Assembly (NCBI GenBank): GCA_030278955.1
Contig: JAOANR010000014.1
Location: 21,144,068-21,208,067 of the forward strand
DNA: 64,000 nt
Source: Hygrophila difformis
Taxonomy: Eukaryota; Streptophyta; Magnoliopsida; Lamiales; Acanthaceae
Direction: 5' to 3'
The translations under genes and the position numbers were made by a program. Below the pieces are notes generated by a model. The model had not been told where the DNA came from. It did not search any database and saw only the letters and a list, made by a program, of their open reading frames with translations. Positions 33,601 through 45,082 of this stretch are shown one piece after another. Positions within the stretch are counted from its first letter, which is position 1. Each line of letters opens with the position of its first letter.

Positions 33601-36600
33601 CAGGGTTATTTGAAGTTTCACTCAAGATTGTATGATGTTTTAATCCAATTGTTTAAAGAGAAGAACTTGGGTATGACAAAGATGATGTCAGAGCTCTGGA
33701 AGAGCAGAAGACTTACTTCTCTTTGTGTTGCATCCGTTGATACTTCTCCTGAGCATCAGAGCCGTCTTTTCAATTCTTCGGAATTGTGGAAAATGTTTTA
33801 GGAAGAACTTAAACCTCTACCATTTGGGTTCCACCACCACACGGATGATGATATTAAGCAAGCAGCCGTTGGCCTTGTTTCTGAGGTATGTTTGTCCGGT
33901 CATATTGTGGTTCCAAATACATTTTAAGCTAAAAATTAGATATTGTGCAACATCTTTATCTCATCTAATGCCCCTTGATAGGTTCTACAAACGAATCATT
34001 CAATTTTTCTTTCTTCAAACCTCTACTCTGAATTGTCTGGACGATTGATCTCTAGTGGTCAAATAATTAAGGTAATTTTAATCCTTCCACTATTTTTGTT
34101 TCATTGTAGCATTACCAGACTAGTAGCCATGATTTGGCCACTTATTGAGTATAAATATCTTGAGGATTAAAGTTATAAAGTTTTGGAAATAGTCTTTTAA
34201 CTTTGCAAATTGATGGATAATGAATATTCTGTCAACATTGGAGGTGATGCTTTTAACGAATACAGTTATTTCCTCTTTGAAGTATTCATCCGCCAGCAGT
34301 AGAATTCAATTTTATTCCCTTCTTTTTGTGTGTTGAGGCTAATAAATCATAGCTTTTTGTGCACAAGAAAAATTAAATCTATGAAGTTTTCCTAAATTTA
34401 CAGATGGCTCGACACCAACATATAGTAAGTATCTTGCTAGTGCCTAGTTGGCGGTGGGGGGTGTCATTATGTCTTGCATATTCAGAAGAAGTATTCTATA
34501 AATAATTGTTTTTATATGATTTGGGCTCTTAAATATGCAAACAAGACGCATGAGTTTCTGATTGAGCCGCTCCTTCAAAAATTTGAATGTTCAATGAAGA
34601 AAAAGACATTCATTCGTGGAGGATGGAAATATTATAAAAAAGGACTACTTTGGCATCGGTGCCTTTAATGTTAATGATGCTGAGGCAACAAATGTTTCTG
34701 AAACTGATGAAGGTTGCGTCCTAACTCCATGAATGTGCTTATCGCTTACCTTGAAAGCGTATTGCAAGTAATGATGGAAACATCGAATTTGAAGCTTTTC
34801 TCCGAGGTTATTGTCCGTATAGTAACTCTGTATTGTATGTGCTCTGCCTTTGCAGGTTGCATTTATTCATGAGATTCTAGGGCATGTGGATGATGCTGAA
34901 GACCTGGTACAGTGGGATCTCACAGTTTCAAGCTTTGCCATTTTTTGAAATTGAATTTTCTTCTATGTTAGGTATGCCTCCCTCTGTCATTTTTTTTTCT
35001 ATTCAATACAGAGTCGCGAAAGCACTAATTTATTGTCTTTTTTCTTTATTTTTTTTTAATCAGGAAAAATATTCTATAAACAAAAACTCCAGACCATGGC
35101 TGAAAAAGAAAATTTCCATGCTAAGAACATCCTGGATGTCAACTTTGACAGTATTTCATGTAAAAGGTGTTCATGCAAACTTGCAGTTTCTCTTAACCAA
35201 CAAATTGGAAATTTATTCATCCGCAGTTCTTGTAGTACTGGAGAGATGCCTGTAGTTTCGCCAGAGAGGCTGCAAAAGGCCAAAAGCTTATATGAATCAG
35301 CATTAGAAGAGCTAACTCTTTCAGACGTATTTGGCCGAAGTCAAATCAAGATAAGATCCCTAAGTGAATGGAGGATTTCCTACTGCAGTTCTGATGGAAC
35401 CAGGGGTGAGCAGGCCACATTAAAGGAGAGCTCAGTTTCCAGTTGTGATTCGAAATGTGCTGCTACAGAATTTAAACACACTATTGTATCCCTTTGTGAG
35501 AGGCTGAAATGTTGGCATTGCATTTACATTAACTCTGGCCAATGCAACACTCTAGCTGACTTTTTATGCATCAACTGGGATCTTGATTACAGAGGGCTTT
35601 GTTTAAGACTACTTATTGACATCGGTATGGTCTGTTCGAAAATATTTCTGTAAGTATTATGTTTACCTGATTAAACCATTTGAGTTTGTTTTTATCGAAT
35701 GACATACTACTTGTGTTGTGCAGGGAAACTTAGTGAACTTTGTGATAATGCTCAATGTGGCCATGACGTTCTACTTCAAAGCATATCAATTCTTTTCAAC
35801 AGAAGTTCAAGTTGTTTAGAGTACTCTTCAGAGACCCTTCCTTTTCTAATTGAGTCAATTGCGAAGGATATTCCAGGAAATGTATTGGCTGTTGAGCGTG
35901 CAGCCGTAACGAGAGTCTCAGGTATCTACTTAGTGCTACTACCACTACCACGAGCATGCACGTAACTATATATTTTCAATATACAATGTTGGGATCTTAC
36001 ATTGATATTACTTATTTTTGTTTCAAGTCTTTTACTATCAATGTTGTACTCGATCAAGTAATAAAATGCATGAGCAATAAAATTTCCCCCTCTATTGTTT
36101 GACTCTTGCTATTTTCTTGTTAAATAGGGTCTTTTGCTCTGAGCTTCCAGGCATTGAGATAAACAAAAATTGTTTTGTGGTTAAAAATGGCCTTCGTACT
36201 CTCCCGAGAAGTCCCTGTTCTTTTTCTCATAAGGTAAGATTTGGCATCTCCTTTCCCTTCCGTTCCATTTTGGTAATTTGTATATGTAGGGATCATCCGC
36301 TAGGCTCATCGTCTTAATTTATTTTAAAAAAGAGATTTTCTTGTTTCATGTTAATCTTCTGTCAAAAAAAGCATCTTAGTTAAAAGGTCAGCCATCTGTG
36401 TGCGAAAGTACACATAAAGGATTTCTCCTGTCTCATTTGTTTTATTTTTAAAAAAAATTCCTAAGCAATTTTATTTCCATATTCTTCAACCAACAATGTA
36501 TTCTTCAGGAGTGATATAGTTCACTACGAAATTCATGTTTATCTTTGAATTAAATGAGTTTGAGGCACAGGTGATTATCTCAAGGAAAACTAAATCAGAG

Positions 36601-36857
36601 TAAGAAACTGCATGAATTAAAAAAAGGGACCATGATGGTTCCAAGGAATGCCCATTTGAGGAAAATTTCCTCCATTATAATGAAATTAAGGAATTTGTGG
36701 TTCAATTGACTAAACAACACCTATGAGCACTGTGTGTTGATTTATTGAATTGTTCTTTGCAAGAATTGTATACATTTATAGAATAAAGTAATAGGGCCTT
36801 AAATAGCTGCCGATTGAAGTGAAATTTCAATATTACACTTCTGATTCAATTAAAAGA

Positions 36858-36860
<3 letters not shown>

Positions 36861-36888
<28 letters not shown>
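36861..36888. repeat. (AT)n microsatellite
   Basis: About 14 TA dinucleotides within an intron-like part of the separase pseudogene. Confidence 0.9.
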
Positions 36889-36893
<5 letters not shown>

Positions 36894-38164
36894 TATAATT
36901 ACCTTCCCCATTTGAAATTCAAACCTTAATTACATCACAAATAACCTTAACATAACTTATCACCTCGCATGTAACATTTTTATTAATTATAATTCGTTTT
37001 AAATTTCTAGTACTTTTTATTTCTTATAACATGCAGAAGATACACAAGTATGTATGCTTGACTTTCTAATTTAGTTTAATGATTGGGTTTAGACCACATA
37101 GTTCCATTTTCACGTCTCAGTGTTAGAATGAGGATTTGTTTGAATTTTATCTCGATATTCACTTTTTACTTAATATGTCATACTTGAGGAATAACACTCA
37201 TTATGAGCCACCATATACGTGGAGCGATCCACAACCAACAAGTCCTTTGATTAGAGTGAATAACATAGAATGATGGAATGTTTGAGAGGGTGATAGGACT
37301 AAGGCCATGGTGAGTATGAAAGAAATGGAGTGATGATTCCCAACTATATTCTCATTCCCATGGTTGGTATAATTTTTGGGAGGGAATCACCAATCACAAC
37401 TCAAAGTAATCTACATCTTATTTACGTGCCTTTTACTTTGTATTATAATGTTGCAGGTTTCCAAGTAGCTAGCTGCCCTTTATGTCCTTTTTACCACATC
37501 GAAACAATTCTCTTTATCTCCTCAAAGTGAAGATGAAAGTTTTTGGGCTTCGTTCTTTCATCAAGCTTCGATTGGCACCAATCTTAACCCACATAACCAA
37601 GAAACTGATACAGAGTTTGAGGTGTGCTTTCTTTGAACTTGACGCTCATATTAAATGCAATTTGTACTTATACAACAGTTCTACTTCCCAAGTTTTAATT
37701 GGAGCCAGAACTTTACATGATTATGTTGGATGTCACTTCAATACATATTGTTCTAAGTTGCTAATTCCTTTTGTTCTATATTTGAGTTTTTGCATGGAGA
37801 TTATCTAAATAAAAGGTACCCATGTAGTTGTATGGTTGTGCCTGCAATCACCTATTGCTCTAGTTTTCAATCTTTTATTACAATTACGACCTTCATTATG
37901 AAAACCAACTGACCAACATTTCCTTCTTTTGGTGATCCATTTCTGGCACAAACAATACTAGTATTTGTATAATTAGAGTTAGAATGTTCCTTTTCTTCAC
38001 ATTCCAGCATTCTGCTGAGGATTTTATCTCCACATCTTTGTTCCGCATGGACAATTGTGTGGAGCGAAAGTTTAGATGTTTACTGTTTTAATATCATAAG
38101 AGTAATTATAAGTAAGAAGTAGAATTTATACTATAAAAGTTTACTGTTTTTAGCAATTAGCACC

Positions 38165-40305
38165 AATATGTACTAATTAGTTGTGATGCTGTGAAATATT
38201 GTTGCTTTTTCGTTTCCTTATGGACTTCCTCATGCTTCAGGTGTTTCACCAAATAGCATTGAAGAGCTAGAAACCTTTGTTCGAAACTTTTTTCAATGTC
38301 TGCCGTCAACTGCAGTCATCTGCATTAGCTTGGTTACAGAGTTTGATGCTTGCCTAGTGACACAACTCTTGCAGTCTTCTCCCACAATTCAATCATGGAT
38401 TCTATTATCCCAGTTGGGTTCAGATGATCAGCATATTGTGCCGCTGCCAATATGGACAATCTTTAGGTATTATATCATAAAACAATGCACACTTGAGAAT
38501 TATGTGCCAATAAGTAGACGTATCCTTGGGCTTCATATGCAATTGATAACATCTCTCCATTGTTTAGGCATGTGGTGGAGGGACGTCACTATTCAAACAA
38601 GGAAAAGAATTGGAGGAAAAAGAGAAAATGTGATAAGTGTCTTGGCAAACTCTTGAAGTAAGTTCTGATTTCCGAAAAAATTAACTTTCAGATTCCCTTA
38701 AAATGTTGTTATCATATATTCAACTTTTCCATATGTTATCCTTGATAATTAATAATTGGGCGTCACAACCTTTTATTTGAGTCGTTAATTTTCATTATAG
38801 TCCATGTTTATCTAAACAATCATCAAACCTCCATGCAAAAAATAACTTTATGGATCAAGGATGTGGAAAACTATGGGTTGAGTTCTTGAAGACATCTGCT
38901 TTTGGGGGATTGGTTAGATTGTGACTATATTGACTCTATTTACAATAACCTACTCGAGGACAACGATAGAGATTTTTTTGTAGCTAGTTGCAAGAAAAAA
39001 ATGTTGCATTGGAATGCGGGCTCCACGATCTAAAGCATTAGTAGATTTTGAAAACAAAATTGAATCGTCATTTAAAGGAATGGTCAGTGTATTACTTGAT
39101 GGAGATTGAATTGAAAGGAAGAAGAAAAGACCAATCATATTGGTTTTGGATTTTGAGGTGCAGGTATGTCTTTTACACTTGAAATGTCATTGGGATCATT
39201 ACCTTAGTATATTAAATTAACACTAATTTAAACATAGATGTAGCACAAAATGTGTGTGGTTTGGTTTCGTTTTATTTCTATTTTACATTTGTCGACGAAT
39301 CTGACATTTTTCCTGAAGATGTTACTGTGGGAAAGCATTCCTGTTTTGAGAGACAGAGGTTTATAGGATGCCATTAGTTTTATACCATCTTTCAACACTT
39401 GAAAAGATGCTTTCAAAACCCGAAACAACTTGAAATTACTTCCCACATTTTCCAATAATAGATCACCTAGATTCATATTACTTGTTGAATCCAGGTGGTA
39501 ATACTAATATGATCTATTATCAGACAAGACTTAAAAAATTGTTTAAAGATTGAAACACAGATGTACTTTCATATTTATAGTTGCATGCTACAATATTGTG
39601 TGCTTTACATTTCACAGTAAGTGAGTTCTAACAAACTTCTCATACAGTGAAGGGTTGAAACAACTCCCACAATTGCCGAACTTGTTCGGGCATTGAAAGA
39701 TCATAACTTTTATGAATATTTATGACCATGGAGATGGTTAGCCAGATAAAAATGAACATTCGCTTCAGATTAGTTCTCACCTTGTCAAGTTTAATCATAT
39801 ATTGATTTAAGTTTAATAGACATGCAATATTTTTCCCGGTAAATTGAGGAATTCGATAAATGTGCTGCCGCTCTACTTAGTGGATGTTGCAGCGGTGCTC
39901 TTTATTCACGAGGATGCTACAGGCCTGTAGAGCTTCCATCTCATACTTGTTGGGAGGGTCCTCATTCATAATCTCGAATTTGTGGGAAGTAAGTGGTGAT
40001 GATAGAGAAAAATTTGGAAGGATACTGCCAAAGGCATTGATAAGCGAAAGATCAATTGAGTGCCCTGAATTTAATGTATTATTGACAGGAGACAAGTCTA
40101 GGTCCACAACATGTAATCATAGACGGAGGATTGGATCGTTTATTGAGGAGACTCGTGATGCTTGTCATTTCCCTTTTGCAAATGGTGCAGCAATGGTTTG
40201 CTATGGTGATCCAATCGGAATAGCCAATGTATAGGGCGCAACTGAGGAAAAGGGAAAAGAAATAAGAATATGTTTTGAGCTTTTTTGAATTGGGGGATTC
40301 TGATC
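38165..40305 (+). repeat. left arm of a large inverted repeat (separase catalytic region)
   Basis: It matches the reverse complement of 40356-42545 over its whole length, exons and introns alike, at roughly 85-90% by eye with small indels. The innermost bases are GGGGATTCTGATC, against GATCAGAATCCCC in the other arm. Confidence 0.88.
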
Positions 40306-40355
40306 TAGCTATGATATCATTTCAATCAAATGATTTTGATTGTTATTCACATCAG
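40306..40355. repeat. centre of the inverted repeat, itself palindromic
   Basis: The 50-base spacer contains the perfect palindrome ATGATATCAT (40311-40320) and an 8-bp hairpin CAATCAAA-TGAT-TTTGATTG (40324-40343). Confidence 0.8.
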
Positions 40356-42545
40356 GATCAGAATCCCCAATTCAAAAAACTCAGAACATGTTCCCATTCC
40401 TTTTCTTTTTCCTCAGTTGCGCCCTATTCGTCTTGCCTTTTGGCTATTCCGGTTGGATCACCATAGCATACCACTGCTGCACCATTTGCAAAAGGGAAAC
40501 AACAAGGATCACGAGCCTCCCAATAAACGATCCAATCATCCGTCTATGATTACATGTTGTGGACCTAGACTTGTCTCCTATCGATAATACATTAAATTTA
40601 TGGCACTCAATTGATCTTTTGCTTATCAATGCCTTCAGCGTATCCTCCCAAATTTTTCTCCGTCATCACCATTTACTTCCCACAGATTCGAGATTATGAA
40701 TGAGTATCCTTCCAACAAGTATGAGATGGGAGCTTCTATAGGCCTGTAGCATCCTCGTGAATAAAGAACACCGCTGTAACATCCAATAAGTAGAGCGGCA
40801 ACACATTTATCAAATTCCTCAATTTACAGGGGATACATTGCATACATGTTAAAATTAAATCAATATGATTAAACTTGACAATGTGAGCAGTAATATGAAG
40901 GGACTGTTCATTTTTCTCTGCCTTACAATCTGCATGGTCATAATATACATAGAAGTTATGATTTTTCAATGCCTGAACAAGTTCGACAACTGTGGGAGGA
41001 GCTATTCCAACCTTTCCCTGTATGAGAAGTTTGTTAGAATTCACATAATGTGAAATGCGAAGCACACAACATTGTAGCTAACTTGCAAGTATAAATGTGA
41101 AGGTACCTCTATGTTTCAATTTTTAAACAACTTTTTAACTCTTGTCTCATAATAGATCATATTAGTATTACCACCTGGATTCAACAAATAATATGAATAT
41201 ATGGGATCTATTATTGGGAAATCTAGGACAGTAGTTTCAAGTTGTTTCGGATTTTGACAGCATCTTTTTTAGTGTTGAAAGATAGTACATACTGATGACA
41301 TCCTATAAACCTCTTTGTCTCTCAAAATAGGCATGCTTTCCCACGGTAACATCTGAAGGAAAAATGTTAGATTCGTTGACAAATGTAAAAGAGAAATAAA
41401 ACCAACCCACAAACATTTTGTACTACATCTATGTTTAAATGAGTCTTAATTTACATATACTAAGGTAATGATCACAATGACATTTCAAGTGAAAAAGACA
41501 CACCTGCACCTCAAAATCCAAAATTAATATGATTGGTCTTTTGTTCTTCCTTTCAATTTAATCTCCATCAAGTGATACATTGACCATTCCTTTAAATGAC
41601 GATTCAATTTTGTTTTCAAAATCTATTGATGCTTTAGATTGTTGAGCCCGCATTCCAATGCAACAAATTTTTTTTTCTTGCAACTAGCTGCAAAAAATCT
41701 CTAATGCCGTCCTCGAGAAGGCTTTTGTGAACAGGGTCCATATAGTCACAATATAACCATCCCCCGAAAGCAGATGTCTCCAAGGACCCAAACAGTAATT
41801 TTCCATATCCCTGATTCAGAAAGTTATTTTTGGCATGAAGATTTTATGATTCTTTAGATAAACACAGGCTGTCCACAGATAATAGGCTAGTAGAATGAAT
41901 ACTGTTATGAAAGTTAACGACTCAAATAAAAGGTTGTGATGCCCAATTATTAATTATCAAGGATAACATATGGAAAAGTTGAATATAGGATAACAATATT
42001 TTCTAGGGAAGCTTAGAGTTTATTTTTTTGGAAATCAGAACTTACTTCAAGAGTTTGTCAAGACACTCATCACATTTTCTCTTTTTCCTCCAATTCTTTT
42101 CCTTGTTTGGATAGTGACGTCCCTCCATCACATGCCTAAACAATGGAGCGATGTTATCAATCGTAGAGGAAACCCAAGGCCGCGTCCACTTATCGGCACA
42201 GAATTCTCAAGTGTGCATTGTTTTATGATATAATACCTTTAAAGGTTTTCCATATTGGCAGCAACACAATTTGCTTATCATCTGAACCCAATTGGGATAA
42301 TAGAATCCATGCTTAAATTGTGCGAGAAGAGCGCAAGAGTTGTGTTAGTAGGCAAGCATCAGATCCTATAACCTAGTAAAATGTAGATGGCAGGTTTGGT
42401 GGTGGACATTGAAAAAAGTTTCGAACAAAGGTTTCTAGCTCTTCAATGCTATCTGGTGAAGACTCGAAGCATGAGTAAGTCCTAAGGAAACAAAAAAGCG
42501 AGAATAGTATTTCACGGCATCACAATTAATATACATTGATAGTTT
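40356..42545 (-). pseudogene. ESP: right arm: inverted copy of the separase C50 region
   Basis: The minus strand repeats the separase catalytic part. It keeps some stretches that arm 1 has lost: the exon at 41285-41352 reads in frame MLPWES...LRDKEVYRM, whereas arm 1 has a 2-base deletion and a Pro-to-Leu change there. The His motif reads DHADC rather than HGSG/HGDG. The end region (40444-40629, KRSIECHKFN...) matches 40020-40200. Stops and frameshifts remain, so this too is a pseudogene. Both arms decayed separately after the duplication. Confidence 0.82.
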
Positions 42546-42660
42546 TCAATCTTTTATTACAATAACGATAGCCGTGACATACTAATTAATATCCATTGAT
42601 ACTTTTCAATCTTCTATTACAATTAATATCCATTGATAGTACTAATCAAATGTGATGCTG
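42541..42660. repeat. short direct repeats at the outer edge of the inverted repeat
   Basis: TTTTCAATCTT(T/C)TATTACAAT occurs at about 42545 and 42605, with the neighbour TTAATATCCATTGATA also repeated. The same word lies near 37865, outside the left arm. Confidence 0.6.
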
Positions 42661-42667
42661 TGAAATA

Positions 42668-42927
42668 CTTCACTCGTTTGGGAAGATTGCAACATTGGAT
42701 TAGTTGCAACTATTCACATAAACACATTAAGTTAAAATTTTATTATAATTATACAAGTTAAAATATAAACATATGAGATCTTGTTACATTCATCTCGTCA
42801 TATAGTTTTTAAATATCAAATTTTTAGAATTTTTTTACTTGTACCGAACTTGAGCTATTAATGGTTTAAAATATGTATTGACTGCGTACACTGTAGGTCC
42901 ATAGCAATTAAAAAGGAACAGAGGAAA
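42668..42927. mobile_element. Stowaway-like MITE, 260 bp, decayed
   Basis: TA-flanked; ends CTTCACTCGTTTG and a degenerate complement near 42915-42927. Internal words (TGAGATCTTGTTA, ATTAATGGTTTAAAAT) match the MITEs at 43445 and 44726. No coding capacity. Confidence 0.65.
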
Positions 42928-43444
42928 TACTAATTAATTGGGATGCCGTGAAAACTATCAAAAATACGCCCATGGGAAACTGCCACTTCTTCATTCCATT
43001 CTTTATGGAAAAAACAAATTATAAAGATATAATTTCATATATCTGAAATTCTTATGCAAACAAGATATTAATTGGAAAATTAATATTAAGATTACCATCC
43101 AAAATTATTTATTATCATGATTATAAATATATGTATTAAAAGGATTAAATATAGTAAAACTATATAAATTACTTGGTTAACTCGGTCAACATTAGAGTGT
43201 ATATGTTGGAAATTTTTGGGCTATTAATTTTCATGGTTTATAAGTATTTAGTATTAATTCTTGAGGCCTGAAAGAGATTAGGAATTGGAGTTTAGGTGCT
43301 CTATGAGCTTCCACATTTGGATAAGTTTTGGGAATTTTAAATCCTTGAGTTTTTCTTATCTTTTGTTGACTTATTTGCCATTGTATATTTCTCATTCAAA
43401 CGGGCCCTATGTTCTATAGTATATTTCTCATTTTATTTTATATA

Positions 43445-43704
43445 CTTCCTCCGTCTCGGTATAATTGTTACGTTTGATTTTTTGACACTATTCACTGTTG
43501 AAGTTTGATTCAAATTTTTATCATAGTTCTGTAAGAAAAAACATAGTCAATTGAGATCTTGTTAGATTCGTCTAATCTTGTAGTTTTAGACAATCAAATT
43601 TTTATAATTTTTTATTGTACACAATTTAAGTTATTAACCATTAAAAATGAGTATTGGCATACGTGCCAGGTGGGTCCGTGACAAAAATAATGAGACGGAG
43701 GTAG
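43445..43704. mobile_element. Stowaway-like MITE, 260 bp
   Basis: Terminal inverted repeats CTTCCTCCGTCTC and GAGACGGAGGTAG, flanked by TA on both sides (43443-43444, 43705-43706). Size, TA target and CTCCGTC-type termini fit Stowaway (mariner-derived) MITEs. Confidence 0.88.
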
Positions 43705-44725
43705 TATGTGGATGATCCATGCCGTATGACTATGACCCCTTTGCTTCTGTTGGCAGCATTGTCATCCTCTACTATTGTGTTTTTATAGGCTCAATTTCAA
43801 ACTTCTATTGTTTGATTGATATTAGTAAATTAATGTTAGTTTTTTAGTAATTGAAATTGATGGAACCAAATTATTACTTATGTATAGTCAGTCTTATGTA
43901 TACATATGTATGTTAACAGCATTACAGTACTGTTATATGCAAATGCATTTACATAGATATGCTTCAAGAGGGACTAAGATTGGCAAAAAAAAAAAAAAAA
44001 AAACTTGGGAATGTTGTCAATGAAAATTGTGTTTCTTTTGCTGTGTTTATAACATTCTTAGTTCTTTTCCATCAACCCTCTTTGATTGCTCCTTTATATC
44101 TCGATAAAATATTCTTGATATTTTTGTGCTTAAACCAATAATTTTTTTCTATGTTTTAGGGTCGGATCACTTTCAAACCAATATTGATGTGCATCAATTT
44201 AGCTATACAGTGAGGAAAGGATTTGAGGCTCTAAGAGAATGCCTGAAGCAAGGAAGGGATACTTTGACGTTTACGCTGGGCTAATATTAGCTGGGACAAA
44301 AACATATAGATTTTTTTTTTTGGTTGGCAATTTCTAGTGACACAAAAATAACTATCCTCACATAATGGTTCACCAAATAAACTATTGAGATAAATATTTT
44401 TTTGGCCATTATAAGGCTCAAATTCCATATTTGGGCCACGAACAATTGAATTTTAAGAATTGGGCCACATCAAGGCGTTTGGGCTGATTTTCCTAGCCAA
44501 ATAGACAAAAGATGCATCTTCATGGGCTGCGTGTTACCCACTCGCCCAATAGCCAGAAAATTGGTCTCACATTTTTAATGGCCACACGATTTTAGACATT
44601 TTGAACATGCTTTTAGACATTGTGAGCTGAAAAAACTTGCAATTTGGGCTAAAATAACTGAGTAACCCCAATTCCAATACCCTTAACTCATTAGCACATG
44701 TAAAAGTATATTCTACTAATTTCTA
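43705..44725. other. AT-rich interval between MITEs
   Basis: No gene supported. 44180-44280 reads for about 30 codons (YTVRKGFEALRECLKQGRD) without flanking support; it could be an isolated exon but I cannot assign it. A poly-A run lies at 43986-44003. Confidence 0.35.
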
Positions 44726-44985
44726 CTTTCTTCGTTCTTATTTATTTGCTACGAATTCACCCAACATGCAGTCCAATGCACATTTTAAACCATTAATAAC
44801 TCAATTTCGGTACAAGTAATAATTCTAAAAGTTCGATATTTAAAAACTTCACAATGAGACGAATCTAACAAAATTTCTCTGGGCTATATTTTCACTTATA
44901 TAACTATAATAAAACTTTAAATGAAAGTGTGTGGGTGAATAGTGCCTAAAATCCCAATGTGGCAAATAAAAAGAAACGGAGGAAG
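44726..44985. mobile_element. Stowaway-like MITE, 260 bp, opposite orientation
   Basis: Ends CTTTCTTCGTTC and GAAACGGAGGAAG with TA on both sides (44724-44725, 44986-44987). The internal sequence is the reverse complement of the 43445 family. Confidence 0.82.
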
Positions 44986-45007
44986 TATTAAAAGAAAAAG
45001 CAAGTCA

Positions 45008-45008
45008 A

Positions 45009-45066
<58 letters not shown>
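45008..45066. repeat. (AAT)n microsatellite, about 20 copies
   Basis: A perfect trinucleotide run immediately before the second duplicated segment; a tyrosine-repeat ORF on the minus strand is an artefact of it. Confidence 0.95.
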
Positions 45067-45071
<5 letters not shown>

Positions 45072-45082
45072 TACACTCATCA

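Larger units (their letters stand above)
28435..40235 (+). pseudogene. ESP: separase (cohesin protease) pseudogene, fragmented
   Basis: Exon-like blocks appear in the order of plant separase, N- to C-terminal: about 28440-28535, 28616-28735 and 28835-29058; 33604-34072; 34860-35650 (CKRCSCKL, QQIGNLF); 35723-36235 (WLKMAFVLSREVPVLF); 37540-37640 (FWASFFHQASIGT); 38241-38660 (PNSIEELETFVRNFF); then the C50 catalytic part. That part includes a MLPWE-like exon (39317-39390), YYLLNPGG (about 39480), an HGDG version of the His motif (about 39728) and LLSGCCSGAL with the catalytic Cys at 39885-39887. It ends with NLWEV and VCYGDPIGI. Stops and frameshifts are many (for example after ALGLS near 29010, WKMF near 33800, a 2-base loss near 39350 and a shift near 39925), and 4.5 kb of foreign DNA splits the front. 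Separase cleaves the cohesin subunit Scc1/Rad21 at anaphase. This copy cannot make it. Confidence 0.85.
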
